A stretch of 64,000 nucleotides of DNA from Planctomycetota bacterium (GTDB lineage Bacteria; Planctomycetota; PLA2; JAEUHO01): assembly GCA_029259775.1 (NCBI GenBank), contig JAJDEN010000005.1, positions 62,001-126,000 of the forward strand. Reading direction: 5' to 3'. The position numbers were made by a program, and so were the translations under genes. Numbering within the stretch: position 1 is the first letter of the stretch; the number at the start of each line of letters is the position of its first letter. This document shows, one piece after another, positions 26,972-36,826 of the stretch. The notes beneath the pieces were generated by a model. It saw only the letters and a program-made list of their open reading frames with translations. It searched no databases and was not told where the DNA came from.

Positions 26972-28054
26972 CTACTTCTCACCCTTGCCCGCAAGGGTCG
27001 TGCTCTCGGAGTCGCGTGCGAGTTCCTCGCCTGCCTCCGTCTGCACGGACGCTACGGCCTGGACGAAGGCCGTCGGAGGCACGCTGATGACCTTGGCCAG
27101 GATGTACATCTTCACCTCCTGGTCGAGGCTGAGCTTGAACACCGTGCTCGTGGCCTCGCGGCCCGCACCTTCGATGGAGAGACCGGCGCCCTGGCCCGAG
27201 ATGAACTCGAGCTGCTCGGGCAGCTGGAACTTCACACGGATCGTGGGGAAGGCCTCGCTGCCGACGTCGCTGCGGACGGTCAGGTCGTAGCGCACGACCT
27301 GGCCGATCTCGAAGACACCGGCGGGACTGCCATCGGGATCGCTGTCAACCATCTCGACCTCGAGGGCCGGGAGCGTCTCGACGGGGACCTCGCACGTGTC
27401 GTTGCGGCGCCAGACCCAGCGGCCGGGCTGCACACAGACGGTCTCCCGGACCATCTTGTACTCGGCGGGCACACACTCCTTGCGGCACGTGGCGGGGTGA
27501 ATGAGGAAGCGTTCCTCGAGCATCTTGTACTTGGCGGGCGTGTACTCCACGCGCTTCGTAGGCGGCTGCAGGCAGACGGCCTTGCAGTCCTCGCGCCACA
27601 CCGGCGGGCAGTCCTGCTTGACCCAACACTCCTTGCAGGGGTCGTCGGAGCACTTGACGCGCTTGTAGGTGGACCGTGCGGGGCGGACGAGCACGTCCTC
27701 CTTCTTCGTGGTCCAGACACCGGGCTTCGTCACCTCGTTGAGCTTGGCCGGCGCGATGCAGACCAGCTTGGGACGGGTGCCGTACTCGGCCGGGATCTTG
27801 ATCGTCCGCGTGCCGGCCGGACGTGCCAGGACCCGCTTCTCGACCTCCTTGGAGACCGGCGGCTGCCAGACGCGGCACCAGGCCTCACCCGCCTTGGCTT
27901 CCGGCGGGCGATCGCCAGCGGGCTCAGGGGCATCCACCGTAGCGCACGGGGGCTCGCAAGAGGGCGCGCCGGCACCTCCAGTGCGAACGCCGGAGCAACC
28001 GACGAGCAGCGCAATCGACAGGCACAGGGCGATCCAGGGCGTGAATCGGGGCAT
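26972..28054 (-). CDS. Cys-rich repeat lipoprotein with 'PAxYxx..VxVxPA' ~22-aa repeats and C-terminal DUF11/OmcB-like beta domain
   Basis: Lipobox LLVGC; repeats PAEYGTRPKLVCIAPAKLNEVTK, PAKYKMLEERFLIHPATCRKECV, PAEYKMVRETVCVQPGRWVWRRND; C-terminus GVFEIGQVVRYDLTVRSDVGSEAFPTIRVKFQLPEQLEFISG. Confidence 0.85.
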   Translation of the reverse strand: MPRFTPWIALCLSIALLVGCSGVRTGGAGAPSCEPPCATVDAPEPAGDRPPEAKAGEAWCRVWQPPVSKEVEKRVLARPAGTRTIKIPAEYGTRPKLVCIAPAKLNEVTKPGVWTTKKEDVLVRPARSTYKRVKCSDDPCKECWVKQDCPPVWREDCKAVCLQPPTKRVEYTPAKYKMLEERFLIHPATCRKECVPAEYKMVRETVCVQPGRWVWRRNDTCEVPVETLPALEVEMVDSDPDGSPAGVFEIGQVVRYDLTVRSDVGSEAFPTIRVKFQLPEQLEFISGQGAGLSIEGAGREATSTVFKLSLDQEVKMYILAKVISVPPTAFVQAVASVQTEAGEELARDSESTTLAGKGEK

Positions 28055-28282
28055 CGGGCAGTCCTCCCAGAACTGGACGGAAGACTACCACCCTGCCGTC
28101 GGAACCGACTAGCGCGAAAGGGGTTCCGTGAACACGAGCCGAGCCGGAATTCGCGCGTCCGTTTCGACGCGGGCCCGTCCGTCATCACCCTGTCATGGTG
28201 CGTCTTCGGAGCGCATCCGTCGGGCCGCCTCCGTGGGAGGAGAGCTCCCGCGCCCCGAGGCGCGAGCCGCGCCGTCGGCGGG

Positions 28283-29218
28283 CTAGTCGCCCTTCTTGGA
28301 CGAGCCGGCGCGCGACTCGAAGTTCTGTGCGAGCGTCTTGGCGCGTGCCTCCAGGGACGTGCCCTTGAAGGCGGCGAGGATGCCGCGGTACTCCTGACGT
28401 GCCGCCGCCGTCTTGCCCTGCTTGTGCCAGGCCTCGGCGCGATCGACGCGATTCTGAAGCTTCCGACCAGCGATCGTGGTCAGGCGCGTGATGGCGCTGC
28501 GGACATCGGCCGTCACGCCGGGGGTGCGCCCCACGGCCTCGGCGGCGCGCAGGGCCGTGCCGTAGTCGCGGCCGTAGACCGCGTCGCGGGCCTTCTTCAA
28601 GACCGCCGGGACGGGCCCGAGTTCCGCGAGACGCCAGCGCCCCAGCTCCGTCTCGATGACACGGTTCGAAAGCGAGTTGCTCGCCTTGACCCGACCGTCG
28701 ATGCCGATGACGTAGAAACCGGGCCGGCGTCCCCCGCCGTAGCGGTTGGCCAGGGCCCCGGTCGGATCTCGCGCGACAGGGAAGGTCCAGCCGTGCTTGG
28801 CCATGGAAGGTGTCACTTCCTTCAGCGGAAAGCGGTGGCAGATGGAGATGACCTGCAGGCCGGACTGGCTCGAGCGCTCGTGCAGGGCCTGCAGCTTCGG
28901 CAGCTCACGCTTGCAGTGCGGGCAGTCCCGGAGCCAGAACGCCAAGACGACGACGCTCTTGTTGCGCAGCGAGGAGAGCTTCGTCCCCGCCTTGAGGCCG
29001 AGGGCCGTCTCGGCGAACACGAGGTCGGGCGCGACGCGGCCATTGAGGTCACGCCAGCTCTTGGCAGCTTCGGCGTCGCCCGCTCGCCCGGCAGGCGCTA
29101 CAAGCAGGGCTCCTACCGCCAGCAGCGCGACGAGCGCGGCGCGCGCCCAGGCTCGGGAGGCGCGACGGCGGCCCCTCGGTGTGGGCACGATCGGGGTGGA
29201 CACGATCGGGGTGGGCAT
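28283..29218 (-). CDS. Thioredoxin-fold (AhpC/TSA, TlpA-like) secreted protein with CPHC active-site motif
   Basis: VVVLAFWLRDCPHCKRELPKLQAL, ICHRFPL, GRRPGFYVIGIDGRV; N-terminal hydrophobic segment; helical C-terminal region. Confidence 0.82.
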   Translation of the reverse strand: MPTPIVSTPIVPTPRGRRRASRAWARAALVALLAVGALLVAPAGRAGDAEAAKSWRDLNGRVAPDLVFAETALGLKAGTKLSSLRNKSVVVLAFWLRDCPHCKRELPKLQALHERSSQSGLQVISICHRFPLKEVTPSMAKHGWTFPVARDPTGALANRYGGGRRPGFYVIGIDGRVKASNSLSNRVIETELGRWRLAELGPVPAVLKKARDAVYGRDYGTALRAAEAVGRTPGVTADVRSAITRLTTIAGRKLQNRVDRAEAWHKQGKTAAARQEYRGILAAFKGTSLEARAKTLAQNFESRAGSSKKGD

Positions 29219-29287
29219 GGGTGGCCTCCTGCGTGCGCTCCGGAGCTACACCTTTCACGGTTGAGGGGCACATTGTAGAGGGCCGGG

Positions 29288-30784
29288 TCACCCTTCCGTC
29301 GGCTTCCTCGCGGCTTCCGACTGCCGACCTCGGCCGACCTGGACGTAGCGGAGCACGTGCGGGTGCAGCAGGGCGAAGATCGTGACGATCTCGAGCCGTC
29401 CCAACCACATGCTGAGGGTCAGCAGGATCTTCCCGACGGGGCTGAAGAAGGCATAGCTGCCCATCGGCCCGGCGTCGCCGAAGGCGGGCCCCACGTTGCC
29501 GAAACAGGCCAGACTCGCAGACATGCCCGTCGTGAAGTCCAGTCCGGGCTCCACGATCACCAGGAGCAGCCCCAGCACGACGTACCCCACGAGGTAGAGG
29601 ATCACCAGCGTGACGACGGACCGGATGACGGGAGCGCTGATCTTGCGCGTGCGGTAGCGCAGCGGAATCACCGCATTGGGATGCAGCACCTGGGTCATCT
29701 CGCGCCGCAGGAACTTCAGGCAGAGGATGTAGCGGATGACCTTGGGCCCCCCGCAGGCCGAGCCGGCGCAGCCCCCCACCAGCATCACGATCACGAGGAT
29801 CGCCTTCATGGCGTAGGACCACTCCACTTCGAAGTCCACGCTGGCATAGCCGGTCGACGACGTGAGGCTGCTCACCTGGAACGAGCCCGCCCGCAGATTG
29901 TCGATGTTGGTCACGCCCCCGGGGAGCATGAAGGCCAGGGCGAGCGCGGCAACGGCCATGACGCCGAGGTAGACGAGGAACTCCCCGTCGCGGAAGAACG
30001 CCGTGAGACGCCCCGAGAAGAAGCGCCACTGCAGCGGGAAGCTGGTCCCCGAGAGCACCATGAAGATGACGAAGATCCACTCCGCACGCGGGTTGGCGAA
30101 CCCCTCGATGGAGCGCGGGTTCGGCGAGAAGCCGCCCGCGGACATGGTCGTCAGTGCGTGCACGATGCCGTCGAAGAGGCCGAAGCCCGTTGTCATCAAC
30201 AGCGCGGCCAGCAGGGCCGTGAGGCCGATGTAGAGCACCCAGAGCTTGCGGGCGGCGCCGCGGATCTGGGGACTGATGCCCTCGCCGGTGCTGATCGAGG
30301 CCTCGGCAAAGAAGAGCTGTCGTCCGGCAATCCCCAGGCGGGGCAGGATGACGACGAACAGCGCGATGACGCCCAGCCCCCCAAACCATTGCGTCATGGA
30401 GCGCCATAGGAAGAACGCATCGTCGTAGGCCGAGAAGTCCGTGAGGATCGTCGCGCCCGTGGTCGTCAGGCCCGAGATCGACTCGAAGATGGCGTCGATG
30501 GGCGAGAGTCCCGCGAACACATAGGGAATCGCGCTGAAGAGCCCGACGACGAGCCACGTACCCGCGACGATCGCCATCGCCTCCGCGCGCCAGAGCACCG
30601 GCGCACGCTTGAACCAGCGGGAGAAGAACCAGCCCACGCCGGCACTCGCGGCCAGGGCCACGGCGAAGTGGCCTGCGACGTTGTAGTTCCCCTGGAAGAA
30701 CGCCAGCCCGAGAGGCGGCAGGAAGGCCGGCGCGAACAGGAGGAGCAGGTGGCCGATGACGCCGAAGACGAGGGAGAGGCGCAC
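29288..30784 (-). CDS. trkH: TrkH family potassium uptake protein
   Basis: 498 aa; GLTTTGATILTDF, TALTTMSAGGFSPNPRSI, SLTSSTGYASVDFEVEW, FGNVGPAFG. GTG start directly after the TrkA stop. Confidence 0.92.
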   Translation of the reverse strand: MRLSLVFGVIGHLLLLFAPAFLPPLGLAFFQGNYNVAGHFAVALAASAGVGWFFSRWFKRAPVLWRAEAMAIVAGTWLVVGLFSAIPYVFAGLSPIDAIFESISGLTTTGATILTDFSAYDDAFFLWRSMTQWFGGLGVIALFVVILPRLGIAGRQLFFAEASISTGEGISPQIRGAARKLWVLYIGLTALLAALLMTTGFGLFDGIVHALTTMSAGGFSPNPRSIEGFANPRAEWIFVIFMVLSGTSFPLQWRFFSGRLTAFFRDGEFLVYLGVMAVAALALAFMLPGGVTNIDNLRAGSFQVSSLTSSTGYASVDFEVEWSYAMKAILVIVMLVGGCAGSACGGPKVIRYILCLKFLRREMTQVLHPNAVIPLRYRTRKISAPVIRSVVTLVILYLVGYVVLGLLLVIVEPGLDFTTGMSASLACFGNVGPAFGDAGPMGSYAFFSPVGKILLTLSMWLGRLEIVTIFALLHPHVLRYVQVGRGRQSEAARKPTEG

Positions 30785-32158
30785 TTACGCGGGCTCCGGA
30801 TCCGCCAGCGTGCGCAGACGGTTGAGGAAGAAGTCACGCACGTCTGCTTCCTGATCACGCATGCAGAAGACCAGCAGGTGATCGCCCGCCTCCACGGCAT
30901 CGCTTCCGCGCGGGATGATGACGTTCCCCTCGCGCAGGATGGCGCCGATGATGCCGAAGAGACCGGACTTCATGTTCAGGATCGGCACGCGCGGATGGTC
31001 GTCGGGCAGCACCAACTCGATGACCTCGGCGTCGCCGTGCTCCAACTCGGCCAGAAGCTCCGCCTTCGCGACGTCGACCATGCGCAGCACGGATCGCACC
31101 GCGGCGCCGCGCGCAGAGCGCACCACATCGATCCCTACCTTCTCGAAGAGACGCTCGTTCGACAGGTGATCGGCCCGCGTCACGATGCGATCCACACCCA
31201 GGCTCTTGGCGAGCAGGGATACGAGCAGGTTCTTCTCGTCGTTGCTCGTGACCGCGATGAGTACAGGCGACTCGCCGACGCGTTCCGACTCGAGCAAGTC
31301 GAGATCGCCGCCGTCCCCGTGCAGGACGAGGCCCTTCAAGTCGGGCGCGATCTCCTCCGCGCGCTTGCGGTTCGACTCGATGAGTTTCACGTTCCAGCCT
31401 GCGTCCTCGAGTCCACGCGCCACGGCGAAACCGACGGTGCCCCCACCGACGACCGTCGCGTCGTGCGGATGCCGGGCCGTCGGGCGGACGCGCAGGTGGC
31501 GCGCGAGCAGCCGATTGATGCCCGCCAAGCTGCCCATGCTCGTGATCTTGTCACCCGGCTGGAAGTGCGTCTCGCCGTTGGGGACGAACACCTCCTCGCC
31601 GCGCCGCGCCATGACGAGGACGACGCCGGGGGGTACCCCGACCTCCTTGAGCGGCCCCCTCGACAGCGGAGCCCCCTCTTCCACCGCGTAGCGCAGTAGA
31701 TGCACGCGTCCGCCGGCGAAGACCTGCACGTCCAGCGCGCCCTCCACGGCGACGATGCGCAGGATCTCCGTGGCCAGTTGCTTCGACGGGCGCACGACGT
31801 CGTCGATCCCAAGGCTCTGGGCCATGGCCGCGGCATCTTCGCCGGGCAGCTGCAGGTCCGGTCGGCTGAGGAAGCAGACGCTGCGCGCCGCGCCCAGGCG
31901 CTTGGCGCTGACGCAGGCCACGAGGTTGCGCTCATCGACCGGGGAACACCCGACGAAGATGTCCGCTTCGGCGGCCTTCGCCTGGCGCAGCACGGGCGGG
32001 GACGTCACGGAGCCGATCACACGCTCGGCGTCCATACGCGCCAAGCGGTTCTCGTCGGCCGCTGATTCCGGGCACACGAGGATCACCTCGTGGTCCAGCA
32101 TGAGGGCTTCGACAAGTCGGAACGCGACCTCGTCTTCGCCGCCGATCAGGATGCGCAT
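30785..32158 (-). CDS. trkA: Trk system potassium transporter TrkA
   Basis: 457 aa; two RCK-type modules (MRILIGGEDEVAFRLVEALMLDHEVILV; DATVVGGGTVGFAVARGLEDAGWNVKLIESNRKRAEEIA). Confidence 0.92.
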   Translation of the reverse strand: MRILIGGEDEVAFRLVEALMLDHEVILVCPESAADENRLARMDAERVIGSVTSPPVLRQAKAAEADIFVGCSPVDERNLVACVSAKRLGAARSVCFLSRPDLQLPGEDAAAMAQSLGIDDVVRPSKQLATEILRIVAVEGALDVQVFAGGRVHLLRYAVEEGAPLSRGPLKEVGVPPGVVLVMARRGEEVFVPNGETHFQPGDKITSMGSLAGINRLLARHLRVRPTARHPHDATVVGGGTVGFAVARGLEDAGWNVKLIESNRKRAEEIAPDLKGLVLHGDGGDLDLLESERVGESPVLIAVTSNDEKNLLVSLLAKSLGVDRIVTRADHLSNERLFEKVGIDVVRSARGAAVRSVLRMVDVAKAELLAELEHGDAEVIELVLPDDHPRVPILNMKSGLFGIIGAILREGNVIIPRGSDAVEAGDHLLVFCMRDQEADVRDFFLNRLRTLADPEPA

Positions 32159-32218
32159 GCGCCCCCACTCCTACGGAATGGCGCGCATTCTACCCGCCTC
32201 CACCAGCTGGTCCCCGCC

Positions 32219-33043
32219 CTACCTGGGCCGAGACCCGCCTGCGCGACGTTCCTCGGCGAGGACGCGCGGTATGAGCCGTGCGATGCGCTCCGCGCGCGCC
32301 TGCGGCTCGGGGTGGGTTGAGAGCATCTCAGGCTCACGAGCCCCCCCGCGTGCAGCCATGCGTTCCCAGAGTCGGACCGCCTCGTGCGGGTTGAAGCCGG
32401 CCCGCACCATCAGCCGGAGACCGATGGCATCCGCTTCGTCTTCGTGCAGCCGAGAGTAGGGCAGCAGGATGCCAACTTCTGTTCCGAGGCCCAGCGCAGC
32501 CATGGCCGGTCCCTGGATGCCCGGCTCGGCCCCCCCGAGCGCCCGGCCGATCACCTCAAGCGCGCCTTGCGTCACCATCTGCTGGCTCACACGTTCCGCG
32601 CCGTGACGGGCCATGGCGTGCGCGATCTCGTGCCCCATGACGGCCGCCAAGCCGTGCTCGTTCTGCGTGACCTTGAGAATGCCTGTGTAGATGGCGATCT
32701 TGCCCCCGGGGAGGCAGAAGGCGTTCAGGGTGTCGTCGTCGTGAACGAGCTTGAACTCCCAGGTGTAGGTCTTGCCGGACACCGCCGCCAGCCGGCGTCC
32801 GACGCGCTCGATCATCTGGGCCCGGGCCGTACCGGTCTCGATCGGCTTGCCCTTGAGGATCGCACCGTAGGCCTGGAGGCCCATGCGCAGTTCGTCGCTC
32901 TCGCTGATCAAGCGCAGCTGGGAGCGCTCGCTGTACGGCACGCTCCCACAGCCGATGGCCACGGCGAACGTGGCGGCGGCCACCAGACCCGCCAGCCCCG
33001 AGACGACGCGGCGGGCACGCCGGCTCCTGCAGCACGCGGCCAT
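32219..33043 (-). CDS. M48 family metalloprotease (periplasmic/lipoprotein)
   Basis: GHEIAHAMARHGAERVSQQM (HExxH), SRLHEDEADAIGLRLMVRAGF, LSTHPEPQARAERI. Confidence 0.92.
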   Translation of the reverse strand: MAACCRSRRARRVVSGLAGLVAAATFAVAIGCGSVPYSERSQLRLISESDELRMGLQAYGAILKGKPIETGTARAQMIERVGRRLAAVSGKTYTWEFKLVHDDDTLNAFCLPGGKIAIYTGILKVTQNEHGLAAVMGHEIAHAMARHGAERVSQQMVTQGALEVIGRALGGAEPGIQGPAMAALGLGTEVGILLPYSRLHEDEADAIGLRLMVRAGFNPHEAVRLWERMAARGGAREPEMLSTHPEPQARAERIARLIPRVLAEERRAGGSRPR

Positions 33044-33055
33044 CGCTGGACGTCC

Positions 33056-35125
33056 CTAGCCGGCCTGCTCGGCCGCCGCCAAGCAGCCGCGCGCGACGGC
33101 CGCAACGTTGTCGGCGGTGAAGCCGAACTTCACCATCAGGTCGCCTGCCGGGGCCGACGCGCCGAAGCGGTCCATGGTCACGAGGGCGCCGTTCGGCCCG
33201 ACCCAGCGGTGCCAGCCCAGGGAACAGCCCGCCTCGATGCCGACGCGGACGTCACACCCACCGAACACGGCCTCGCGTTCCGCGGCGTCACGCGCCTCGA
33301 AGCGCTCCCAGCAGGGCATCGAGACCACGCGCGCAGCCACGCCCTCATTCTGGAGGAGGTCGGCGGCACCCATCGCGGCGGCGACTTCGCTGCCGGTGGC
33401 GAGCAGGCATACGTCCGGGTGGACGCCGCCTTCGCGAAGGACGTAGGCGCCGTCGGTGGTCCCGGACGCGTCGCCGAACGTGCCGCGATCGAAGACCGGG
33501 ACGCCCTGCCGCGTCAGGCAGAGAGCTGTGGGTCCATTCGACAAGAGCGCGGCACGCCACGCCTCGGCCGTCTCGGCCGCGTCGGCCGGGCGGAAGACCT
33601 GCAGCCCCGGGATCGACCGGAGCGCCGCAAGGTGCTCGACGGGCTGATGCGTGGGCCCGTCCTCGCCGACGCCGATCGAATCGTGTGTGAACACGTAGAT
33701 CACCGGGATCTGCATCAACGCGGCGAGGCGGATGCTCGGTCGCATGTAGTCGCTGAAGACCAGGAAGGTCCCGCAGTAGGGTCGCAGGCCGCCGTGCAGC
33801 GCCATGCCGTTGCAGATCGCGCCCATGCCATGCTCGCGCACGCCGAAGTGGATCGTGCGTCCGCTGTAGTCATCTCTCGTGACGTTTGCGGAGCCGGGCA
33901 GCGTCGTGTTGTTCGAGCCCGCGAGGTCCGCCGAGCCTCCGATAAGCTGCGGCACGAGATCGCCGAGGCCCGCCAGGACCTTGCCCGATGCCTTGCGCGT
34001 CGCCATGGACGTGCCGGCTTCAAACGCCGGAAGACCCGCCTCCCAGCCCTCGGGCAGGATGCCGCACATGCTGTTCTCGAACGCCAGGACCGCGTCCGGC
34101 TGACTGGCCCTCAGGGCCTCGATCGAAGCCTCCCAGGCCGCCCGGGCGTCGCCGCCACGGCGCCCCGCAGCCGCCATGTGCTCGCGAACGTCCGCCGGAA
34201 TCTCGAAGGTCGCGTCTTCAGGCCAGCCGAGGGCCTTCTTGGTGAGTCGGACCTCGGCGCCGTCGATCGCACCATGGGCGGCCGAGGTGTCCTGCTTGTT
34301 CGGACTGCCGTCGCCGATGTGCGTGCGACAGCAAACGAGGGTCGGTTTGCTCCTCTCGGCACGCGCCGTCTCAGCCGCCGTCACGTAGGCGTCGATGCCT
34401 TCGGATACGTCCACGTGCAGCACGTTCCAGCCGTAGCTGGCGAAACGCTGCGCGACGTCCTCGCTGAACGAGATATCCGTCGTGCCGTCGATCGTGATGC
34501 GGTTGTCGTCCCAAAACACGCAGAGCTTGTTGAGTCCCAGGTGGCCCGCAAGGCTCGCGGCCTCCGAGGCGACGCCCTCCATGAGGTCGCCGTCACTGGC
34601 CATGACCCAGGTGCGATGATCGACGAGCGTGCACGCATCGCTGTCCTGGAAGGAGTTGTGGCGAGCCGCGAGCAGACGCTCGGCGAGCGCCATGCCGACG
34701 CCATTGCCGACACCCTGGCCCAGCGGTCCGGTGGTGGTCTCGACGCCGGGCACCTCGCCGTACTCGGGATGGCCCGCCGCAGGGCTTCCGAGTTGACGGA
34801 AGTTGCGGATGTCGTCGAGCGCGAGGTCGTAGCCCGTGAGATGCAGCATCGCGTACTGCAACATCGAGGCGTGGCCGCACGAGAGAACGAAGCGATCGCG
34901 ATCCGCCCACGTGGGAGCAGCGCTGTCGTACTTCATGACCCGCGTCCACAGCGCGTACGCCAGCGGCGCGAGGCCCATCGGCGTCCCGGTGTGACCCGAG
35001 TTGGCCGCCTCGACCGCGTCCATCGCCAACATCTTGACGGTGTTCACTGTGCGTCGCGCGAGATCTGCCCCGTCCTCCGTCACATCGCCTCCTGCCGTGG
35101 TGGGCTTCGAGATCGCTTCCGTCAT
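33056..35125 (-). CDS. tkt: Transketolase
   Basis: 689 aa; NSGHTGTPMGLAPLAYALWTRVMKYD, SCGHASMLQYAMLHLTGYDL, GPLGQGVGNGVGMALAERLL, DGDLMEGVASEAASLAGHLGL, THDSIGVGEDGPTHQPVEHLAALR. Confidence 0.97.
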   Translation of the reverse strand: MTEAISKPTTAGGDVTEDGADLARRTVNTVKMLAMDAVEAANSGHTGTPMGLAPLAYALWTRVMKYDSAAPTWADRDRFVLSCGHASMLQYAMLHLTGYDLALDDIRNFRQLGSPAAGHPEYGEVPGVETTTGPLGQGVGNGVGMALAERLLAARHNSFQDSDACTLVDHRTWVMASDGDLMEGVASEAASLAGHLGLNKLCVFWDDNRITIDGTTDISFSEDVAQRFASYGWNVLHVDVSEGIDAYVTAAETARAERSKPTLVCCRTHIGDGSPNKQDTSAAHGAIDGAEVRLTKKALGWPEDATFEIPADVREHMAAAGRRGGDARAAWEASIEALRASQPDAVLAFENSMCGILPEGWEAGLPAFEAGTSMATRKASGKVLAGLGDLVPQLIGGSADLAGSNNTTLPGSANVTRDDYSGRTIHFGVREHGMGAICNGMALHGGLRPYCGTFLVFSDYMRPSIRLAALMQIPVIYVFTHDSIGVGEDGPTHQPVEHLAALRSIPGLQVFRPADAAETAEAWRAALLSNGPTALCLTRQGVPVFDRGTFGDASGTTDGAYVLREGGVHPDVCLLATGSEVAAAMGAADLLQNEGVAARVVSMPCWERFEARDAAEREAVFGGCDVRVGIEAGCSLGWHRWVGPNGALVTMDRFGASAPAGDLMVKFGFTADNVAAVARGCLAAAEQAG

Positions 35126-35212
35126 GCCTGCCGCTCCCTCGGGCCAGAGGGGCCCGTCCGGCGGGATTCTAGCCGGGGCGTCCCACGGCCTCCGCGCCCC
35201 GTCCGAGACGGT

Positions 35213-36628
35213 TCAGCGACCGTCCTTCGGCGCGCCTGCTCCGCCCGTCACAGGAGGCATCATCGGGATGAAGGGCTTGCGCGTCGATCGCTTCAGGAAG
35301 AGCAGCGCGAAGCACGTCTGCGTGATCACCGACTCCGTGGCGTCCACGGGGCGCTCGGTGTCGTCCGGCTCCTTCCAGCCGCCCCCCTTCTCCTGGGCGC
35401 CCAGGAGATGCTCGCCGCCCTCGCGGTACCAGTCATGGCGTCCGATCCAACGCGTCCCGACCTTCAAGCCGGCACGTTCCAGGCCGTAGAGGAAGTAGTA
35501 GTGCCACATCGAGGCGCCGCCAGGCGTCGGGTTCTCCGCCACAGACCAGTTCTCGGAGAGCCACGCGAGGCCTCCGAGCAGACCGCGGTCGATGCGCCCC
35601 CTCGTTTTCGCGTCGAGCTTCTTCAAGATCCAGAGGTGCTCCTTGCACATGGCCAAACAGGTCACCCCGGCAGCCGTCATCGACCCCGTGGGCAACTCGG
35701 TCTCGCCCGGGAGGTACGTCCAGCCGCGCGCGAGCGTCTGCCCAACCTCGGTGAAGCGCGGCGGCTTCTCGATCCCGGGCTCCCAGGCCTCGTTCTCCAT
35801 CCAGATGGGCGTGTCGAGGCCGTCCTTCTCCTGCTGGGCCAGGACGTAGTCCGCGGCCTTCTGCCACGTCGTCGCGGGAGCGCGGATACCGCACCGCGCC
35901 GCCGCATCGAGCGCGAGCAGTGCGTATTGGGTGTTGCTGAGGTCGGTGTCGCCGTCGGGCGCCCCCAGCGGATTGCCCGGGTAGCGCCAGCCGCCCGACG
36001 TCACCTGGTTCTTGATGATGAACTTCACCATCTCCTCGATCCACTTGCGGATCGACGCCGGGTACTTGCACTTGAGCGGCTTCGGCGGCGTGACGTTGCC
36101 GTAGCGATCCTTCTTGGCCACCTGCTCCTTCTCGGCGCCAGGGTTGTAGAGCGCATCCAGCGCCATGACGAGCGTCGCGGCCACGTAGATGGTCAGCCTG
36201 CCTTTGCCCTTGAGGTCCAGGCCTCCCTTGCCCGAATAGTGCGAGCGGCAGAAGTTGATGGCCTTGGTGACACCCTTGTCCTTCGCGGTCTTGCCGCAGT
36301 GCGCCAACGTCAGGACCACCAGCGCGTTGACGCCCGGCTCCATGATGTTGTAGGTGTTCTTCGGCAGGTCCTCGCTGAAGCCGGGGAAGCTGCCGTCCTT
36401 GCGCTGCTGCTTCGCGAGCCACACCCCGCCGCGCTCGATGGCCTTGTTCACCCGGTCATCGAAGTCGGCCTTCGCCGCGGCCATCTTGCGTTTCGCGGCC
36501 TCGATCCTGGCCTTGCGCTCCGCCGGTTCGAGCTTCTTGCCCTCGTCCGCTTGCGCGGGCGTCAGCGCGCCGCTGAGCAGCAGCAGCCACGCAACCAACA
36601 GCAGCATCCTCGGGATCGGTACGCGCAT
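35213..36628 (-). CDS. Secreted prenyltransferase/squalene-cyclase-like alpha/alpha-barrel repeat protein
   Basis: Start MRVPIPRMLLLVAWLLLLSGALTPAQA; repeats such as GGVWLAKQQRKDGSFPG, GLDTPIWMENEAW, EGGEHLLGAQEKGGGWKEPDDTERPVDATESVITQTCFALLFLKRSTRKPF; no DxDD catalytic motif seen. Confidence 0.82.
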   Translation of the reverse strand: MRVPIPRMLLLVAWLLLLSGALTPAQADEGKKLEPAERKARIEAAKRKMAAAKADFDDRVNKAIERGGVWLAKQQRKDGSFPGFSEDLPKNTYNIMEPGVNALVVLTLAHCGKTAKDKGVTKAINFCRSHYSGKGGLDLKGKGRLTIYVAATLVMALDALYNPGAEKEQVAKKDRYGNVTPPKPLKCKYPASIRKWIEEMVKFIIKNQVTSGGWRYPGNPLGAPDGDTDLSNTQYALLALDAAARCGIRAPATTWQKAADYVLAQQEKDGLDTPIWMENEAWEPGIEKPPRFTEVGQTLARGWTYLPGETELPTGSMTAAGVTCLAMCKEHLWILKKLDAKTRGRIDRGLLGGLAWLSENWSVAENPTPGGASMWHYYFLYGLERAGLKVGTRWIGRHDWYREGGEHLLGAQEKGGGWKEPDDTERPVDATESVITQTCFALLFLKRSTRKPFIPMMPPVTGGAGAPKDGR

Positions 36629-36740
36629 GAGCGGCCTCCACCTGCACCCTACGCGGGAGGGGCGGCGCGACTCAACGACCGAGCGCCCCGCCAGGCCGCG
36701 AGACCGGCCTGGGCCAAGGATCTTCGCGCGCCACAACGAG

Positions 36741-36775
36741 AACGGGCCCGGCTCTCCTTGGAGAGCCGGGCCCGA
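36741..36775 (-). terminator. Hairpin terminator of the repeat lipoprotein gene at 36827
   Basis: Perfect 15-bp inverted repeat CGGGCCCGGCTCTCC-TT-GGAGAGCCGGGCCCG (36743-36757/36760-36774), followed on the minus strand by TTCTCGTTG. Confidence 0.75.
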
Positions 36776-36826
36776 CGGTTGGTTCGCCTTGCGGCTGGTT
36801 CGCCTTGCAGCTACGAACGGGGCGGG

